64,000 nt of DNA from the NCBI GenBank assembly GCA_037447655.1, contig JBBHKE010000161.1:252541-316540 (forward strand), in the 5' to 3' direction. Position 1 is the stretch's first letter, and each line of letters starts with the position of its first letter. The position numbers and the translations under genes are program-made. Shown here in pieces: positions 9,214-20,572 of this stretch. Source of the stretch: Zygnema cylindricum. Taxonomy: Eukaryota; Streptophyta; Zygnematophyceae; Zygnematales; Zygnemataceae. Below the pieces are notes generated by a model that worked only from the letters and a program-made list of their open reading frames with translations, did no database searches and was not told where the DNA came from.

Positions 9214-12200
9214 TCACCTTCTCTGAAGCTGCTGCTGCCGTTGTTGCTGCGCCGCACGCTGCCTTTGCTGCTGGGCTTGAAGGGAGGGCATGGGCATGGG
9301 AATCTGTTGCTGAATCTGTTGCTGTATCTGTTGCGGCTGTTGTTGTTGTTGTTGTTGTTGCTGTTGTTGCTGTTGAGGGGAGGAAGCGTTGAAGGTCTGT
9401 GCACTAAGGGTCTGTGCAGGTGACCAACCGGCAACAGGCGCATAGGAGACACCAGGAAGAGGAGAGACTGCTCTTGGAACAGAAGAACCGGAGAGCGCAG
9501 CTTGTGGGGCGAGCATGGCCGGAGAGCCGGGGTTCAGCGAAGGTCGAGGGGACAGAGTGTTCATTGGAGCGTTAATTGGAGTGTTCATTCTCGGAATGGA
9601 GCCTGCCAATGGCATTCCTGGTGATGCAACAGGACCAGCTGGTGATCTGCCAGTGGTAGGTGGAGGAGTCGGGACTGGAGCTCGTCCCCCCTGCGGTTTT
9701 CGAACCACAGAAGGACCTGAACACCCACCAAGTACAGAGGTTGTGTAAATTGAAGTAAATTGAAAAGGCACTGTGAAAGGGAATTTTGAGATTTCGTTTT
9801 CACTTCCTTTTTATCTTTCATTGTATATGCAAAGGTCGCCTCATACCTTGTGACGGGAAGACGCAGCTGTCCCAATGACGAGCTGATCATTCTTAATAAA
9901 ATTCTAAGGTTTCCTTCCCAACACTACCAGTGAACAAGCAGCTGCACTGCCCATCGCTATTAAAGTTAATCACTCTAACTTGAGTGACTCTTTTTTTGAC
10001 TGAAAATCATAAACTAGTGTTGATATCACTATTTAGTTAAACGGCCTATAATGAACTACATGTCAAATCAATTTTTGGTGTAGTTAATTGGAATAAAGTG
10101 TTAACACAAATAATTCACTGACTCTAATGGTCATGGGCAGTGTGTTGTATTACCAGAATCGAGTGAAGGAGAGGCGGCTAGCTCCAAAGGGGAAAGTGCA
10201 TTTGCAGTCATTGGATCCGGCTTTCCCGCTAAATGACGAGGCAAAGGACTGTTTTTCTGCTGTTGTCCAGGTGGCAAGCGCAGACCTGCAATAGGAATAC
10301 ATAAAAAAACATAAAGAAAAATAAAAAACAGAAAAATTGCATGCTGTCAGATGGTAATTTTCTGTACTTCCACCTGTGGAAATTCCAGATATAATCACTT
10401 TCTACAAGGTTTCTGAAATGGACCTTCACGAGACAGCTAAACTGTGAGTAACAAGTACAACAAATGCAGATTACACAGTTAAAAGTATGGTACAACAGGA
10501 CTTACAATAGAGACTTCCAGGTGTAGACAGTAATAAGCCACAAATAACCCTGTTGAGCAATAAGACGATCCAGGCAACATTGGTACAGAAATACAATGTG
10601 ACAATTTTCAAAATAGTAATCTTCACAGGAAGTTAACAACATTTGAAGCCTATCCAAGCCATGACTGAAACTCTTAGTGTGTGCAGGGGAGAAGGTAGCA
10701 GGTGAATCATCCAAAACAATGATCAAACACAGAAAAAACAAGTTATCGCAAGAAATGTTACATTTGGACTTCTCCATTTGCATTCACCATAACAATTGCA
10801 GCTTGGTTTGAAAAAACTACACAGTACCGTTGACACAATTTTCGTAGTTGAAGTAGCAAAACCAAATATTCAACCCTAAAAAGCCTTGCATTGTTTTTGT
10901 TTATGAGCAATTTGACTGAGTGGAAATTCAAAAAGGAAACGAACCAGAATGTAATCAAGCGAAAAAGTTGAAACAAAGAACATACCTTCTCCTGTCATCA
11001 CAGCTGTTCGGAGCATTTTTTCCTGCTCTAAAAGACGTGCAAGTTGCGCCTTATCTACCTGAGGCCCCAGGGCTGAGGGACCAAGGCGTCCTCCAATCCC
11101 ATGAAGCTTCTTTGCATCCATTATAACCTTTTCTGCCTTGTCACAAGCCTGTTTTACTCCTTCAATTTGTCGCTGAAAAAGGAATAACAACACAGACCAG
11201 CACACTAATCCAAGTAAGAACCCTAGCAAAAAAAAGAAAAACTGCATTTAACAGCGTCATACATCCATTCTTTGGAGTTCATAAACACCACCAATGTCAG
11301 AAAAATTTTGGAGGCTGATTCACTGCCAATACTGAACCAAAATTCACATTTGTAGAAACATAGACGTCCCAGCCCACGCATGGAACAAAAAATCTTACCA
11401 ACCAGCTTAGGAAGAAAGTAACGGTTTTTCACAAAATTACATCAACCTTGCGGCCAGCCCTCCTTATAGCTTATTCTTGAATATCCAAACTGCATTGCCA
11501 CAACTCAAGCCAACTCAAGCCTCTTGATATGAAAAACAACTCCAGCCTGAATTGTATCGCTTACCCACCTTTTGCCTGCTAGCATAATGTCTGTTTAGTA
11601 CAATTCTCACTAGCTGCCTATTTTTCCAAGTGTACAGGAGTGAAACGACAAAACTTACTCGAAAAAAACCTATATAATAGGCAGCTTATGGATATACGAG
11701 TTAGTGTGGACCATACTATTACCCCATCCATGAGAATTGTCTGCCTAGACACAATGAGCAAGACAACTGCTATTAATCTCGCAATTATTTCACATCCACC
11801 CACTACATGGAAACACACATACAGCTCTTTCTAATGTTTCACAACGTTCATTGCATCACATTCACATCTCACATGTGCCTACACATTTCCCCCAAAATAT
11901 TACAACGTGTATATTTCCTTCCATGCAGTCTTCGACATATTACAGATCTACATCACAGTATATGCATGTGAAAGTCAAGAGCTAATTTCATACGACTTTA
12001 TAATTACTCAAGCTTACATCATTGTCAACTTGTGAAATTCAGTCGGTTTTACAATTCATCCTATTGTGTATATAACATACATCCAATGCTAACAATAATA
12101 ATAGCAATAAAAAAATGACGATTGAAACCATCTCAAACGGGACTCACTAATCACCGAAGCACAAGTCGACAAGTATTATCTAATGCATCCATACCTCCAG

Positions 12201-13640
12201 AAGACTTCTCGTCTGTCAAGGTAATTTATCTTTTGAGACATTCAATGAAACTAGAGAGACAAGCTTTGTCCCATAAGGGATATCACACCAAAGATGGAGT
12301 CCCATGTGCTTTCCGCAACTATACTTTAAATTCAAGGACGGTATAGACAACAAGAAATGAAACAAGAAAATGTAATACTGATCCACTTCAAAAATTCAGA
12401 CTAAAAATTCGGATCAGTGCAGTTTCGCTTAACTCAGAACAGCCAGCACGTCAAACATTGATCGGCAAACATGCCCACATTATCCTGGGAGGTTAGAATA
12501 CCTGTCCTAACTACTAAGACTTCTGATGTGCACCATAAAAAACAAAAAAAGGGGTCAATAAATTGAAACAAAAACATGTGCAAAAAGATACCTGTAGACG
12601 CTCCACTTGAACTTGGGGTGGAAAGGCGCTGAACATTGCCAGCAGCTGGTCTCTTTGAGCTGTCTCTTCGACCTCAGTTTCAGGAAGCAGCTTCGAAGAG
12701 AGCATGATAGGAAGAACTGCCACAAAGGTCCAATGCAAAATGAAGCAGGGCAAGACAAGGCTGAATTTCCAGACGAATTCAGCTATAATTTGAGTGTCCA
12801 GAAGGATAAAATGGCTAATGGCTCATGGCTATTCACAACATCTCAGCATGAATTTCTCTAACATCAACGTCAACCGCAATTTGGCAAAGTTTCAAGTCAG
12901 ATTCATGCAAACATGGCTGACAGTTCCGCAGTGACAAGCATGGTAAACCGTCAAAAAGCAGAACTTAAATTTTCAAGAAGACGTACTTGGGGCATTTTCA
13001 CTCGTAACATGTGACGGATGCACTACAAACAACCGAAGGATAGGCTTTAGATCCTCCACCAGTCTGATCATTTGGGTATTAACCACAGCGAATTGGCCAA
13101 GGACATCCGTCCTGCAGCCAGGGCCAAGCTGGAACTAGGAGTAAGGCCCATGTCATCCTGCACAGCACCACTCATATTTTGGAAATAAAAACCTCCTTGC
13201 TGACACCTGCAGAGCTGCACATGGATAGTCATTTTGTGGAAACTACAGAAGAATACTCCACCTAGTTCTGCTTTCAGAAATGACTGGTTTGCTGTAGCAG
13301 GCTTTTGATGCATCATCGGGACACTAGCTGTGCAGACATTATAACACGCTTTCAAGAAACAGTTTTAAAGTTCTTAACAGGACCTCCCACATTTCAAAGA
13401 AAGTAAGATGAAATGAAGAAAGTACCATTTCAGGTGATAGTTCCCTTGTAAAGTGCCAAGCGTTCGCTGTAAATTCCCCTGCAACTCCTGAACTCGAAGT
13501 CTCACAGCCTCCAAATTGAGCTGCTGAGCCATGTCTCCATCAGGTTTTGCAGGAGTTGCTCCTGGAAGCTGTTGTTGCTGCTGCTGCTGACCTGGCAGGG
13601 GTTGTGTTCCTCCAGCTGGCAAGCGAACTCCCGCCTGCAT
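9214..13640 (-). CDS. MED8: Mediator complex subunit 8 (MED8)
   Basis: Six exons on the minus strand: 13,640-13,426; 13,111-12,987; 12,716-12,592; 11,172-10,986; 10,285-10,154; 9,716-9,214. All introns are GT-AG, the phases join without a break, and the product is about 428 residues. MED8 is a head-module subunit of Mediator, the nuclear coactivator linking transcription factors to RNA polymerase II. The N-terminal half matches the plant family: QQLNLEAVRLRVQEL, then a conserved core ending ILPIMLSSKLLPE (across exons 2 and 3), then VKQACDKAEKVI and LARLLEQEKMLR in exon 4. The C-terminal exon is rich in Pro and Gln, with a run of 13 Gln from a CAA/CAG tract near 9,330-9,375, as in other plant MED8 proteins. 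The start ATG has an in-frame stop just upstream. The final TGA overlaps a good donor (AG|GTGAGG), so a longer spliced form is possible. Confidence 0.92.
9945..10142. repeat. MITE of the CACCG family in MED8 intron 5, 198 bp
   Basis: The ends CACTGCCCATCGCTATTA and TAATGGTCATGGGCAGTG are an imperfect inverted repeat. The length equals that of the copy at 6,625. TG flanks both sides rather than TA. Its right end is only 11 nt from the 5' splice site of MED8 exon 5 (donor at 10,153-10,152). Confidence 0.75.
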
Positions 13641-14642
13641 GATGCCTGTTCACTCCTATTTCTTACAATCTTAAATTATCTTGTCACTTGTTTCTTTTCC
13701 TTGAAATGGTTTCTCCTCCCCTCCCTTTCTTCTGAACAAGGCCGAAAAACTGCTCCAAACGAAGATTACAGGGATTAATAAGTAATTGCACAATTGAAAA
13801 AAATAAAATTGTGTAAATGTGCACACTGCGTCTACATCCTTGCAAAAAAAGTAAAAGTTGCATTTACAAATTGCTTTTATCGACTGTTATATAGACATAA
13901 AACCCATAGCGAGTTTCGCACTCGAAGCACTCCATTATTGACGTTCTATTAGCTCGGTGGCTTTCTTTACCTAAGCTGAGGCTATACCAGCCATATACCT
14001 ACCATTTCCGCTCTCTCTTGACTTTGCTTTGTCAATAGGCCATGCTTTTTGAAAGAGTCATTTGACGCTGCAACTGCAATGTTTCTCCTGTCGCGGTTAC
14101 GAAGCAGGATAACTTCACTTCTGCTTTCGAGTCGCGGGAGTTACTGTACTGTAGTGAAAGTAGAGCGTTGTTTCTTTACGAACTCTTTTTTTATTTGTTT
14201 TCCTTTGTGTGGTATGCTACTGTACTGTACTGTACTGTACCGGGGAAACATGTAAGGAACCCTCTCTGTACTGTGTACTAGAAATACCTGTACGTCGCTT
14301 TTTAACCGTTTCGTGTGAATAATGTCCAGTGTGGGCCTATAGTCACAACTCACAAGGCTTTGGACGAATCATTACTCATCATTACGTTCCTCCAGTCTTC
14401 TCTTATGTTACTTAAAACGTTTATGCCGACAAATTATCAGAAAACATGAGCCTGATATGTCATTCTATTAGGTTGCTGGTTTATGATGCCATGAGAAAGG
14501 CTACGGAGTACAATTCCACAGTGAAACTGGCCTTGACGTGACGTGTCAACTGAGAAGAGAAGTTGTGAGCCGGCAAAGCTACATGTCTTAGCATTGAAGA
14601 TTTCAGTTGCAGAGGATAGAATTGGTTTTTATATCTGCGGCC
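13641..14642. promoter_or_regulatory. Divergent intergenic region between MED8 and the ZSWIM7-like gene
   Basis: The two genes start head-to-head about 1.0 kb apart, so this stretch must hold both promoters and 5' untranslated regions. It contains a pentanucleotide array (TACTG, about 4.6 units, 14,218-14,240) and an ACGT-core motif, TTGACGTGACGTGTCAA, near 14,531-14,548. No TATA box was confidently assigned. Confidence 0.5.
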
Positions 14643-16693
14643 ATGTCATTTCTCACTGCTGTAGCTGGTGCTGTTTTTGATGAAATTGCTAGAGCTGCAG
14701 CTCAATCTTTTGAGGATGCCGGACAGCAGTGGACCGAGCCATTCCAGAGAAAGCGTGAAGCATACAGTATTTGTAAGTTGCCTTTACATCAGCAACAGCA
14801 AAGCAAGTAAATAACGCGTTCTTGAACATTAGATGAAAGATTAACATTTCTATCGAAAAAGACACCTTTCCAAGCTTGTCAGCAGTTCACATCTTTGATC
14901 AGGCTACCAATCAGTCATTTGTGTATGCCATTGGCCTTTCTTTTTTGACAGTGACCGAAGACCATCTCTCAAAGTAAGGAGCCAGAATCACGATCTTATT
15001 GCTGGGACCCGGTTGAGATTCTTCGTTTCCTATTGTCCGTCAAGGGGATGTTAGAGAGTAGCAATTGAACTCAACTTCTGCAATGCATCAACTTTAGCCT
15101 TTGGCTGTTTGAACAGTTCTTCTGCCTATATTCCAGTTCATGTTTTGTAAGGTATAGAATGTAAAAGTCCCTATTAATTAGATATCAGGAATGCCTCTTA
15201 TCATGCAGAGAAATAGGCCTTTTCTGAAGGAAATGGGTTACATCTGTGCCAATGGTTGTGTATGAAGTAGTTTTTTTGAAATGCTATGCAGGTTACACTT
15301 TCTATTTGGGAAGAACTTGACGCGAGCCATGGAAATACTTGACTTCGGGGGAGTTCACTGCGTGGTGGCTCAACCTAGTGGACGGAAGGTATATCAGGTA
15401 GGCAGAAAAGGTGCTGGATTGTTTGCACGTTATCTTTATTTTTTAGATAAAACTGTCTTTTGCATAGGGGCTTTGCAGCGGCAATGGTACAAGGGGTCTT
15501 TAGTATCCTTCGTTATGTTTCAAGAAGACACTTTCAAGATGAAAATTTGTGTAGTGGTCAAACATTTGCTAGTGGACCTTTAGTTTTAGTTAGCGGAATG
15601 AAATGGTAAGGTACACATCAGCTTAGACTGCTTTTATATAGCAAGTTAAGTGAAATGATGTGGACTGGAAAACGTGAATGGTGAGACTAGGCTGGTAATT
15701 CACGTGAGGGGTTTCTTTTTATGTTATGATAGCAGTGCTGGGGAATGTTTGACTACCCTTACAACATTCAATGGCTATGTGTAATTCTTAGATTAGTCAT
15801 TAACTTTTAGAAGCAAATGAGGTCATTTGTCCGCCAAATGAAATCCAAAGGTTTCTCAATTAGATGCATGATCAAAATGTGTGATACCTAGCATTAACTC
15901 TAAGCCATTGCAACCTGGCTGGCAATGACATGGACATTCTGTAGCAGGACTTAAATATTTGGAAACTGATATTGCACTTTTTGGCATGGCTTCTGTCATG
16001 GTGCATGGGCAGTAGATTTTATTGCGTATCTTGTTGTTTGCTGCAGGTACAGGGAAAATCTAAAGGGACAGACCAGTACCTGTGTTTCCCTACGCACTTC
16101 TGTGCCTGCCAGTCTTTTTTTTTTGAGGTGGTTGGCAGAAGTGAACAGCTGGCTGTAAGTGTTGTGCTTTGCTGTTCTCTGAAGCATGCTGCTGGTATTC
16201 TGATTTTTAAGCTGTAGGGATAAAAGTCTAGTTAGGCAAGGTTTTGCAGGGAAGTTGAACACTGGAAATGGCAATAGAAATCCTGTTAAGCGAGATTATA
16301 TTTACAGGTAAGATAAGCATTCACTCTGCCAACTTAAATTTGTATATAATCTTCTCAGAACAGTTGAATAAAAATAAGCCAGCATATATGGCAGCGACCA
16401 TTTGTTAAATATGAACTTGCTGGTGCAGTATGTATCTATCCAACTAATGTGCATTCACTGATGCGCACTCAACTTTTCACCACTGGTTATTATGGGAAAT
16501 CATTGCACCTTTATATAACTTGCACTTTGGTAAGTGTTTCTATGGAGCTTCTATTGAGCTTCAGATGTATGGTGTGTGTATGTGCATGCAGTGCAAACAC
16601 CAGATCGCAGCCAGGCTTGGAGAATCGCTCAACTGTTTGTCAGAAAGTACAATGTCTGATGCGGAGGTGGCTAAGATACTTTCCTCTATTTGA
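14643..16693 (+). CDS. SWIM zinc-finger protein, ZSWIM7/SWS1-like (Shu complex)
   Basis: Five exons: 14,643-14,772; 14,952-14,973 (22 nt); 15,292-15,397; 16,047-16,154; 16,592-16,693. All introns are GT-AG and the frame is continuous, giving 155 residues, close to the roughly 140 of animal ZSWIM7. SWS1 proteins pair with RAD51 paralogues to promote homologous recombination; the Arabidopsis member is SSN2. The helical N-terminus (VFDEIARAAAQSF) leads to LHFLFGKNLTRAMEILD and then PSGRKVYQVQG, which match the family region by region. The SWIM motif C-x-C-x(n)-C-x-H is complete: CAC in exon 4 (FCACQSF) and CKH opening exon 5 (CKHQIAARLGESL). Without the microexon the frame stops early, so its inclusion is well supported. 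The upstream neighbour MED8 is divergent. Confidence 0.9.
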
Positions 16694-17430
16694 GCAACGG
16701 ATCGTCAGCTGCCACTCTTCAACACAGCAATTTTGGGAGGGAGGGGAGGGAGGTCACAGTTGTTGTGACCATAGTGGGGGATGATTATGGAGTTTTAAAC
16801 CTACTAAAACATTGGAGGGAATTGTTGGATGTCTTTCTCAAATTCTTTGAGTTTCTAATTTGCACTATTATGAAGTTGTCATGAAGTTAAGATATCACAA
16901 GGTGAGGAGAATTCCTGCTTGTTGATGAGGCCAACTTATTGGTGCTACAAGTTTACTGGTTCTACCAGTTTACTGGTGCTACCAGCTTACTTGCGCTGTA
17001 AAATAGGTCTGCTGTATATATTATATGATCTTCAGTCATTTAAGGTTTTTTTCATGTAAACTTTGTTTTTTCTTTTTGGGCAAAATTGTATTGTTTTAAA
17101 AGACCAAAAAAACAAAAGACATTGTTTTACACATTCCTCACTTAAAACTAAATTGTACATATTTTTGTATTAATGAACAACCCAATCATATAAATTGACC
17201 TTGTGATGGTTGCTTTTGTATTTGTTAGAGTGTATCCCTGAGAGTGAAATCCCTAAGAGTCAAATGCAGTGATCATAATCTTGACAAGAAATCCAAGCAC
17301 ATAGATGAGTAAACTTTATCACATTGTTAGGTGGTATAAGTGTTAGCGATTTATTACTGTCAACGATTTTTAAAGTGTGAGTACACTTAACTATCTGCAG
17401 TTCATTGGCTTAGTCTAGGGGAAATAATAA
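16694..17430. other. 3' flank of the ZSWIM7-like gene, no gene seen
   Basis: AT-rich, with no supported coding region. Three imperfect repeats of TTACTGGTGCTACCAG type lie at about 16,935-16,995. Confidence 0.45.
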
Positions 17431-17588
17431 CGTTATGATTTTTCATATATTGTACAAAGTGGTGTTGCATGTGATATTCGTAGTGTTATATAGGATCTAG
17501 ATCATATTAACGTTATGATTTTTCATATATTGTACAAAGTGGTGTTACATGTGATATTCGTAGTGTTATATAGGATCTAGATCATATT
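17431..17588. repeat. Tandem duplication of an 80-bp unit
   Basis: Units at 17,431-17,510 and 17,511-17,588 are identical except for one G/A difference and the last bases. The sequence is non-coding. Confidence 0.9.
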
Positions 17589-18734
17589 ACTTCAGTAAGC
17601 AAATGAGAAGCGCTTTTGATTTTGTCGGATTTTATTGGCTACAAGAATACTCACTCGTAGTGATGATAAAAATGAAATAGAAGATGCCCATAATTATACA
17701 CATTGTATAAGTGTCTTCTGTCCACATACCTTTTTGTGCAATATTGTCACTGTTGCGCCTAACATTTTGTTGGAATCATAAGCGTGTTGCAATTTTCTCT
17801 TCTACAACATTGGGGTTAACAATTTTCATTTAAAAGGACAAGAAATAAAACATATGGCTTTTGCGAACTAATATAAATAAATTAGGCAACAAGTTGACGT
17901 TAATACGACAAATGGTACTATGGTGAATCAAATAGTACCTGTCTATAGTAAACTTTCCACTAAGTTTTAACAAATTTAGTTTTGTTCGATCCTTAAATCC
18001 AACCATCTTTATTTAAGACAACTGATTTAACCCCTTAAATTGACTCAAAACTTTCAGCCATTTTTCGGTACACATCCAACTTTCTGTTTATTTACATGCA
18101 ACTCCTCCCTAAATCCTTACCTATTGTTTTTTAATCCAAACAATACGGGTTTAGTACATATCGTACCGCAAAAGCATAGTTGTTCAAATCGCGCAATTTT
18201 TTTGTTTTTTCCGATTTCTACTTGTTATTCGTGACTTTTGAAAGAATCGCAAAAAAAACGCGATGTACTTTTTGTTCGATAAACTGAACGGACAACTTAC
18301 TGAAACTGTACGGTATTTCACGGTAATTGTACGGTTCTGTACGATGAGATACGTTGCACATAGTATTACTTTCTGTCCGGTAAACTGAACTTAAAATTTG
18401 CGGGAAATGTACGAAATTGTACCAAAAATGTACGGACTATTACGAAAAGAGACGGAAATTGTGCGGAAAATGCACAAACTGCGGTACATGTAGAATTCAA
18501 TTTTTGTACATATACGGAGTAGTACGGATTCACAATCACTAGCGATTTTTTCAAATCGACTTCTCCTATTTCTACTTATTATTCGCGCGTTTGAATCGTG
18601 AGTAAAATACGATTTGAAAAACTATGCGCAAAAGTTATTAATTGCATACTGTATGGGCCTAATATAGCGCACTTTAAAACAACGTTAAAAACCAACCTTC
18701 ATAAATAAATAAAAACCTTCCTGCGTAACCACTT
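17589..18734. other. Intergenic, GTAC-rich
   Basis: No gene seen. Between 18,260 and 18,540 the tetranucleotide GTAC occurs repeatedly, mostly as TGTACGG or TGTACGA. The style matches the TTCGTAC-rich transposon copies elsewhere in the window, so this is probably a decayed element. Confidence 0.45.
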
Positions 18735-18938
18735 CACCGTGAATCGCTATAAGCGCCAATGACTCTAATTGCGGTACCCCGTTGTTTTACCCAAATTCTC
18801 AAATAGAATTAATTGAAACCCTTTAAAAAACAAATTAGAGTAAATGATTTCCTTCAAAAACCCCAAATTCCCAAATAGCGTTAATAACGCTATTTGTTTC
18901 ATAACGCTATTTCTAAACGCTGATAGCGATTCACGGTG
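18735..18938. repeat. MITE of the CACCG family, 204 bp
   Basis: The ends CACCGTGAATCGCTATAAGC and GCTGATAGCGATTCACGGTG are inverted repeats. The interior has several AAATAGCGTT motifs typical of the family. The dinucleotides outside are TT and TA. Confidence 0.8.
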
Positions 18939-20572
18939 TAACCGATTTCCTGAACGCACCTGTTGGCCGCAAAGGTGCATCGGCAAACTGATGCGGGCAG
19001 AAACCGCCGGATCTACAAACATAACATACATGTACGGTACAGTTTAAAAAAAAAAAATGTACCCTTGGGTTTAGGACTTTAGTTTAGGGTTGCAAGCATA
19101 GATGTTTCATTCGTTAAAGTTTTGAATTTTTTTTTTGGGTTTTTTGAACTTTTGGTAAATTTCGTATACCTTTCATGTACGGAAAAAATGTACGGATGTA
19201 ATGCACGGAATTTCAAAAAAAAAAAATTAAAGTACAACGTGAATCGTTATTAGAGTTAAGAAACCGATACGCGTTCCCATGTTTTTAGGGTTAGCCGCGA
19301 TAACCTGTGTTCACATTTTCGACGCTTGAACATTGAGAACAGGTTATCGTGATTTTCCCTCGTCTTTATGACTTGGAATGGAATCTGCGCACGACTTTCC
19401 GTGCAACGCACTCAATTTCGACTGTCGACGCCTTTATCTGACACTTATTTTGTACGTCTGTACAAAATAATTACACGCTTTAGTACGGACTGACACAATT
19501 CGTATGCTACACTTTTTAAAAACATTTAAAATTAGTAACTAACACTATTTTAACAGTACCAATATTAACGCAAAAAAAAATAGCGAGTATTCTCCCTCGT
19601 GCTAAAACTTTCCAACTCGTGTGACGCCTGCGTGAACGTTTTTCATTTGCTGTCATGGTGATAATTTAACTAAAATCAATTTGCGAGATGATTTCTGATA
19701 AAGTTTTTTCCTGAGCTGGTTTGCGTGCCCGTTGGTCGAAAAGTTGAAACCGCCAAAATGAGATTTTCTCGTTGGGGACTGAGTTTTGTAATAAAACGAC
19801 AAAAAAAAACTGGTAGTTGAATACATGAGCACATACCCTAAGTTGTAGTATTTATGATTAGATGTTTCGATTTTTTATTTTATTAATAAGTCAAATCCGG
19901 TCAACGCATTTTAAAAAATGTGAAATTTTGAATAATGCGCATATGCATTCTTTTTCAAAATACTTTACCGTGCGCATAGTACGAATTAAACATCTATGGT
20001 TGCAAGTTTATTTCTCACATCGGGCGCCGATAAAATCGACTTTCGAAGTGAGGCGAGATGCAACAATAAAACGTTAAAAACCTTAACAGCGGTGGTCGGG
20101 TGTACTGTAGTGCCATGGCAGCACTGCTTTCCTGTATGATTGGTACCGTACGTCATGCAGTTTGGGTGGACTTCAAACAAAGTCAATACGGAACGGTACA
20201 ATTCGGTAGCTAGACGAATTGTGCGCTTGTACACCCATTTGCCAAGCTGCACGAGGGGTCCCAATTTTTTTGTGGCAGCTGTACCATACAGGACTTACTG
20301 TACGGCATCTTGCTCATTTGTACAAGTTCGTACCAAAGGAGCAAACGTATCTAGTGATTTTGTCATACCGTTTTCACCGTCGTAGTGTCATGTACCTCGT
20401 GGGCTTTCCAAGCTTTGAGAGCAACACGTCAAAATGTATAGTACATTTTGCTACTTTTTTGTGTGTTATAGGTCTCTATCCTTCAAAAATTCTACCAAAC
20501 AAAGTGCATAGCGATCCAGTTGTTTTTCCAGGCAAGCTTCTTATTGACTCCCTTTTGGAGTTTTCTCTATTC
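18939..20572. other. Intergenic and probable upstream region of the KH gene
   Basis: No gene seen. A single MITE-like end (CAACGTGAATCGTTATTAGAG) lies at 19,237. The stretch 19,850-20,090 looks transposon-derived. The 5' untranslated region and promoter of the KH gene should lie in the right-hand part. Confidence 0.45.

Noticed and set aside
9078-9452. Several open frames on both strands with poly-Ala, poly-Leu or poly-Asn
   Set aside because: They are frame shadows of the MED8 poly-Gln tract.
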